NCBI GenBank assembly: GCA_015698045.1
Contig: BLAL01000187.1
Coordinates: 620,001-684,000 of the forward strand
Length of the DNA stretch: 64,000 bases
DNA from: Rhizophagus clarus
Lineage: Eukaryota; Glomeromycota; Glomeromycetes; Glomerales; Glomeraceae
Direction: 5' to 3'
Both the position numbers and the translations under genes were made by a program. Each line of letters begins with the position of its first letter. Positions within the stretch are counted from its first letter, which is position 1. Shown in pieces: positions 61,865 through 64,000 of this stretch. The notes beneath the pieces were generated by a model. The model searched no databases. It was not told the DNA's origin and saw nothing but the letters and a program-made list of their open reading frames with translations.

Positions 61865-63428
61865 GTATTATAAATATTCATAAATTTATAAAATCATAAA
61901 CTTGTAAAATTTTTCATATTTTAAAGTTTTCTGATAAATTAAATGTAAAAGATTTAATAAAATAAAAATTTTAATTAAATTAAAGGATTAATTTACTTAT
62001 TTTTATATAATATTTAAGATTAAATATAAACTTTGTTTAATAAATATAATAAAAATCCCTTATTTAAAATTATTAGTAAAAAATATTTTTAAAATATTAT
62101 TTAAATAAGAATTTTTTTGAAATATTATTTAAATAAGAATTTTTTTGAAATTCTAATAAAATTGTAATTTTGCTTAATATTAATTATATATTTTATATCT
62201 AATATCTAATACAATATTAAAATCAAATAACTCTGATTTGTATAATTTTATATTTTTAGTATAAAAATAATTAAATAATAATTTAATAAACTGTAATATT
62301 ATAAAAATAAAATATAATAATAATAATAATAATATATTATTTATTTTTTATTAAAATTTATAAAAATAAAAATATTTTTGTAAATAAGCAAAATATTGTA
62401 TATATAATTGGAATAAATTGGAATATAAAAAATTTATAAATAATAATATTGGTAATAAAATAATTATTAGTTATAATATAAAGTGAAGAAATAACTTAAT
62501 TGATAATCTGTAAATAAATAGAAATAAAAAACAGGGATATACTGATTTTTTATATGCATATTTTTGGATTAACCAATTAAAATATCTCTTCAATTATATG
62601 AAATATTTATAAAAATTATACTTCCAAACCTGAAAAGTTTATTTATTATTAAAATCATTTTAATAGTTAAAATCTATATTTTGTCTAATTCTAGTAGAAA
62701 TTATAATTCTAGTAGGAATTATGCAATGATAATCTTTCTATATACATAAATAACTCGCTTTATAATAATTTTTTTTATATAAAAGTAGGAAAATAGCATA
62801 TGAATATATAACTCAAAATTTACTTATAGTTATATTTAATAAATCAAACTTAGATTAAGGAAAATACATATTTTGGAATTATCACAAATTATATATAAAT
62901 TTTATATATTAAATTTCATTTATTTGTGGACTACCAATTAATATTAAATTAAAACTTATATTAAATGATTTAAAATCTACATATGTTATATTAAAAATAA
63001 AGTAATTACTATATTTTTTGCAAAAATTTTTAATTTTAAGGTTAATGAGAAAGTTAATAGAAAATTTATTGTAAAGTTTACATAAAAAAATAAAAAAATT
63101 TTATTATTATTTGGTTAAATATATAATCTCTTGATATTTGCTTACATTATATAATTATAATCTGTTTGTAAAAATTAATTTCTATTTTTAACAGTTAAAT
63201 TAAAGAAAACACTAAAGAAATCACAAAATTTATTATTATTATTATAAAAATAAGTTTAATACATTGTACATTTGTTAAATTTTATGGTTTTTATTAATTT
63301 AAGTGAATTATTTTTTTAAAGAAATTGAATTACTTACAAGTTTACAGTATATCATAATATTAATCATATTATAGTATAGATCAATATTTTAGTTAATTAA
63401 AAAATAAATCAAAAATCTTTTAAAAATT

Positions 63429-63462
<34 letters not shown>

Positions 63463-64000
63463 TGGAATGATTGATCATCATTACAATTACATTACAAAAT
63501 TACAAAAGTTTTTTCATCAATTAGGTTATTTAATGTTTTTTCATGACCAAATAGATAGATTAAAAATTTTATCAAATCAATAGAAAATTTAAATTATTTA
63601 TAATCGATGAATAATATTGAATTCAATTTTGGTTTAAACGGCAAATCAATATATTATGTAACATTTTTTAAATAAAATATATTGTTGTAATATTGTATTT
63701 TTATCATTGTTTTTCAAAAACGTTTACTTTTGAAAGATAAATTGTTATCATGTGATTGTATTTTAAGAATTTTTTTTTTTAATTCGGGGACGGAAATGAT
63801 TTCGGATGTTTCCTTTTTTGTTCCTTTTTTTTTTTTGTAAGTGAAATACCAAAGAATAAAATAGCTCTGATGGGGAAAACTCACATACATTATTACGGTT
63901 ATGGATAATTATTTGAAAAATCATTTAACCAATTTGTATTTTCAAGCATAGGTTCAATGAAAATCATCTATTATTATAAAGTTATATTTCATATCCATGC
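61865..64000. other. AT-rich spacer to window end
   Basis: It contains an AAT microsatellite (about 62319-62340), and an A-run of about 33 nt at 63431-63461. From about 63775 G+C rises (TTCGGGGACGGAAATGATTT), which may announce a gene beyond the window. No coding region is supported here. Confidence 0.45.

Overview
The window looks like nuclear DNA of an arbuscular-mycorrhizal fungus of the Rhizophagus/Glomus type. Coding exons are AT-rich, genes carry many short GT-AG introns (about 60-110 bp) with TACTAAC-like branch sites, intergenic DNA is extremely AT-rich, and decayed LINE, hAT-like and TIR elements are dense. The assignment rests on overall style and protein content; no species-diagnostic marker was checked.

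Gene-rich part (1-21.8 kb). Six genes: the 3' part of a Ras guanine-nucleotide exchange factor (+, 17 visible exons), mitochondrial ribosomal protein uS9m (-, 4 exons ending in a 13-nt coding exon), a full-length Dicer (-, 6 exons, 1427 aa), a conserved protein with two KH-like segments (+, 11 exons, 649 aa) sharing a 396-bp divergent upstream region with Dicer, the spliceosomal WD40 protein PLRG1/Prp46 (-, 7 exons, 525 aa), and an intronless Kelch-BTB protein (-, 814 aa) resembling Ral2/LZTR1-type Ras regulators. A seventh gene, the ribosome-biogenesis factor EBP2 (-, 6 exons, 312 aa), stands alone at 35.4-36.7 kb inside repeats. Exon joins were worked out by hand and the phases close in every case; two junctions (one in PLRG1, one in the KH protein) have alternatives.

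Repeat-rich part (21.8-64 kb apart from EBP2). It holds two decayed LINEs with reverse transcriptase and RNase H (42.1-47.55 kb on +; 60.7-54.1 kb on -, split by an insertion), two copies of an unrecognised retroposon-like ORF family (27.7-29.9 and 50.0-54.06 kb, both -), several short TIR elements with clear 8-bp or TA target duplications, and AT-rich minisatellites.

The most unusual feature is a group of four arrays (25.5, 38.9-41.1, 53.1-53.6, 57.0-58.3 kb). Their ~115-bp units each read as a small spliceosomal intron (GTAAG donor, TACTAAC-like branch site, pyrimidine tract, AG) plus a micro-exon of about 22-41 nt. The 53-kb array lies inside a TIR element with an 8-bp target duplication. 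The 38-kb and 57-kb arrays belong to two larger elements in opposite orientation that share a well-conserved ~110-bp block. I read these as mobile elements that amplify intron/micro-exon modules. The Dicer gene makes the link to RNA-based silencing of such elements worth noting, but the sequence does not show it.
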